From an uncultured Alistipes sp. (GTDB lineage: Bacteria > Bacteroidota > Bacteroidia > Bacteroidales > Rikenellaceae): a DNA stretch of 7,154 bases. The notes beneath the pieces were generated by a model. It was not told the DNA's origin. It worked only from the letters and a program-made list of their open reading frames with translations, and did no database searches. Of this stretch, positions 6,057-7,154 are shown in pieces (positions within the stretch are counted from its first letter, which is position 1; each line of letters begins with the position of its first letter). A program made the position numbers and the translations under genes. The stretch lies in contig URTU01000091.1 of NCBI GenBank assembly GCA_900550925.1, positions 1 through 7,154 on the forward strand. Direction: 5' to 3'.

Positions 6057-7154
6057 CTATTTCGCTGCGGCAAAATGTTTGTAGAACAGGACGATGGTCT
6101 CTATTCCACGATTGAAATTCTCTACGCCGTAACTTTCGTTGGGCGAGTGGATTGCATCGCGGTCGAGACCGAAACCCATCAGAATCGACTTTACGCCGAG
6201 CGTAGTTTCGAATTCGCTGATGATCGGAATCGACCCGCCCGAATAGTAGGGCAGAGGCTTCTTGCCGAAGGTATCTTCGATGGCCTTTGCGGCAGCCTGG
6301 TATGCCGGCAGGTCGGTCGGCGATACATACGGCGTGCCGCCATGCTGCAGGGTGACCTTTACCTTGACACTCTTGGGAGCGATCGCCTTGAAGTGCTTCT
6401 CGAACAGCTTGCCGATCTTTGCGTAATCCTGATTCGGAACCAGACGCATGGTGATCTTTGCCGAAGCCTTCGACGGAATGATGGTCTTCCCGCCTTCACC
6501 GGTATAGCCGCCCCAAATGCCGTTCACATCGAGTGTGGGGCGTACTCCCGTACGTTCGAGAGTCGTGTATCCCGCTTCACCGGCAACATCCCCCACTCCG
6601 AGCGAACGTTTGTAGTCCTGTAACGAGAAGGGAATCTTGTTGAAGGCTTTGCGTTCGGCAGGCGTCAACTCGCGCACGTCGTCGTAGAATCCCGGAATCG
6701 TTATCCGGCCGTTGTCGTCGATCAGCGATGCAATCATCTTTGCGAGGACATTCGCCGGATTGGCTACCGCACCTCCGTAGATACCCGAATGCAGGTCCTT
6801 GTTCGGCCCGGTCACCTCAACCTCAACGGCCGATATTCCGCGCAATCCGCACGTTATCGACGGTTTATCCCAATAGAGCATGCTCGTGTCGGAAACCAGT
6901 ATCACATCGGCCTTGAGCATTCGACGGTTGGCCCGACACCATTTGGTGAGGCTTTGCGATCCGATCTCCTCCTCGCCTTCGAGCATGAACTTGACGTTGC
7001 AGGGCAGCTCGCCGCTCCGCACCATCGCTTCGAAAGCCTTGACGTGCATGAAGGTCTGACCCTTGTCATCATTTGCTCCGCGTGCCCAGATGCGCCCGTC
7101 CTTGATTACCGGCTCGAACGGATCGCTGTTCCACTCGCCGATCGGGTCGACCGG
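6057..7154 (-). CDS. M20 family dipeptidase, partial (N-terminus outside window)
   Basis: This is a dinuclear zinc M20 metallopeptidase, probably a dipeptidase related to the carnosinase/CNDP group. It hydrolyses short peptides and is probably cytoplasmic, though the N-terminus is not visible. The window holds 365 codons plus the TAG stop. The frame stays open to the right edge, and the Met codon at 7047-7049 is internal, because the upstream residues include PVDPIGEW and RGANDDKGQ. Numbering from the window edge: the bridging metal ligand Asp29 in GANDDKG; Glu62 (general base) and Glu63 (metal) in EGEEEIGS; a metal Asp in LVSDTS; the dimerisation-domain histidine in DLHSGIYGG; and the C-terminal metal His336 in IHSPNES. 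The first ligand motif (HxD) should lie just beyond the edge. Family proteins are usually about 450 residues, so roughly 90 are missing. The gene looks intact and ends at the shared terminator. Substrate specificity cannot be read from sequence alone. Confidence 0.93.
   Translation of the reverse strand, partial: PVDPIGEWNSDPFEPVIKDGRIWARGANDDKGQTFMHVKAFEAMVRSGELPCNVKFMLEGEEEIGSQSLTKWCRANRRMLKADVILVSDTSMLYWDKPSITCGLRGISAVEVEVTGPNKDLHSGIYGGAVANPANVLAKMIASLIDDNGRITIPGFYDDVRELTPAERKAFNKIPFSLQDYKRSLGVGDVAGEAGYTTLERTGVRPTLDVNGIWGGYTGEGGKTIIPSKASAKITMRLVPNQDYAKIGKLFEKHFKAIAPKSVKVKVTLQHGGTPYVSPTDLPAYQAAAKAIEDTFGKKPLPYYSGGSIPIISEFETTLGVKSILMGFGLDRDAIHSPNESYGVENFNRGIETIVLFYKHFAAAK

Noticed and set aside
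6039..6623. Plus-strand open frame opposite the M20 gene
   Set aside because: It is antisense to conserved M20 motifs and starts inside the region just after the terminator without any family match.
6057..7049. M20 gene starting at the Met codon at 7047-7049
   Set aside because: The frame is open upstream and encodes the conserved RGANDDKGQ metal-site motif, so that Met is internal and the true start is outside the window.
1..7154. Mobile elements, CRISPR arrays, tRNA/rRNA genes or a defence system
   Set aside because: I see no transposase or integrase, no repeat-spacer array and no RNA-gene consensus. The genes are mostly housekeeping, so I do not claim a new multi-gene system.

Overview
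The window reads as a conserved chromosomal segment from a Bacteroidota bacterium, most likely order Bacteroidales; its G+C-rich coding regions would suit an Alistipes-like genus. The phylum call rests on three things seen in the sequence. Two copies of TATCTTTG match the Bacteroidota -7 box (TAnnTTTG). A/T-rich stretches without a clear Shine-Dalgarno precede the start codons. The proteins look like Bacteroidales FabG, GlyA, DUF2461 and S41 proteins. The genus is inference only.

Layout, left to right. Positions 1-191 hold no gene I can support, but contain a nine-base C homopolymer just past the fabG stop. fabG (3-oxoacyl-ACP reductase) is on the minus strand at 192-938. A divergent 368-bp gap (939-1306) carries back-to-back -7 boxes and a G+C-rich stretch with only short, frame-broken ORFs. 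glyA (serine hydroxymethyltransferase) follows on the plus strand at 1307-2587, with a strong hairpin just after its stop. A DUF2461 protein of unknown function is at 2829-3518 (+). A 717-residue exported protein is at 3697-5850 (+); it combines an N-terminal M23-like domain without recognisable zinc ligands, an S41 serine-protease domain and a C-terminal membrane anchor. A near-ideal bidirectional terminator (5991-6034) separates it from the convergent M20 dipeptidase gene (6057 to beyond 7154, minus), which is cut by the window edge.

The genes do not form one pathway. fabG serves fatty-acid elongation, glyA one-carbon and glycine/serine metabolism, and the M20 enzyme peptide breakdown. The gaps are wide (178-368 bp) and strands change twice, so most genes are probably separate transcription units. 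I see no mobile element, CRISPR array, tRNA, rRNA or defence-type cluster. The item most worth follow-up is the M23-like/S41 fusion with its unusual active-site neighbourhood and tail anchor. Next is the possible gene remnant between fabG and glyA.
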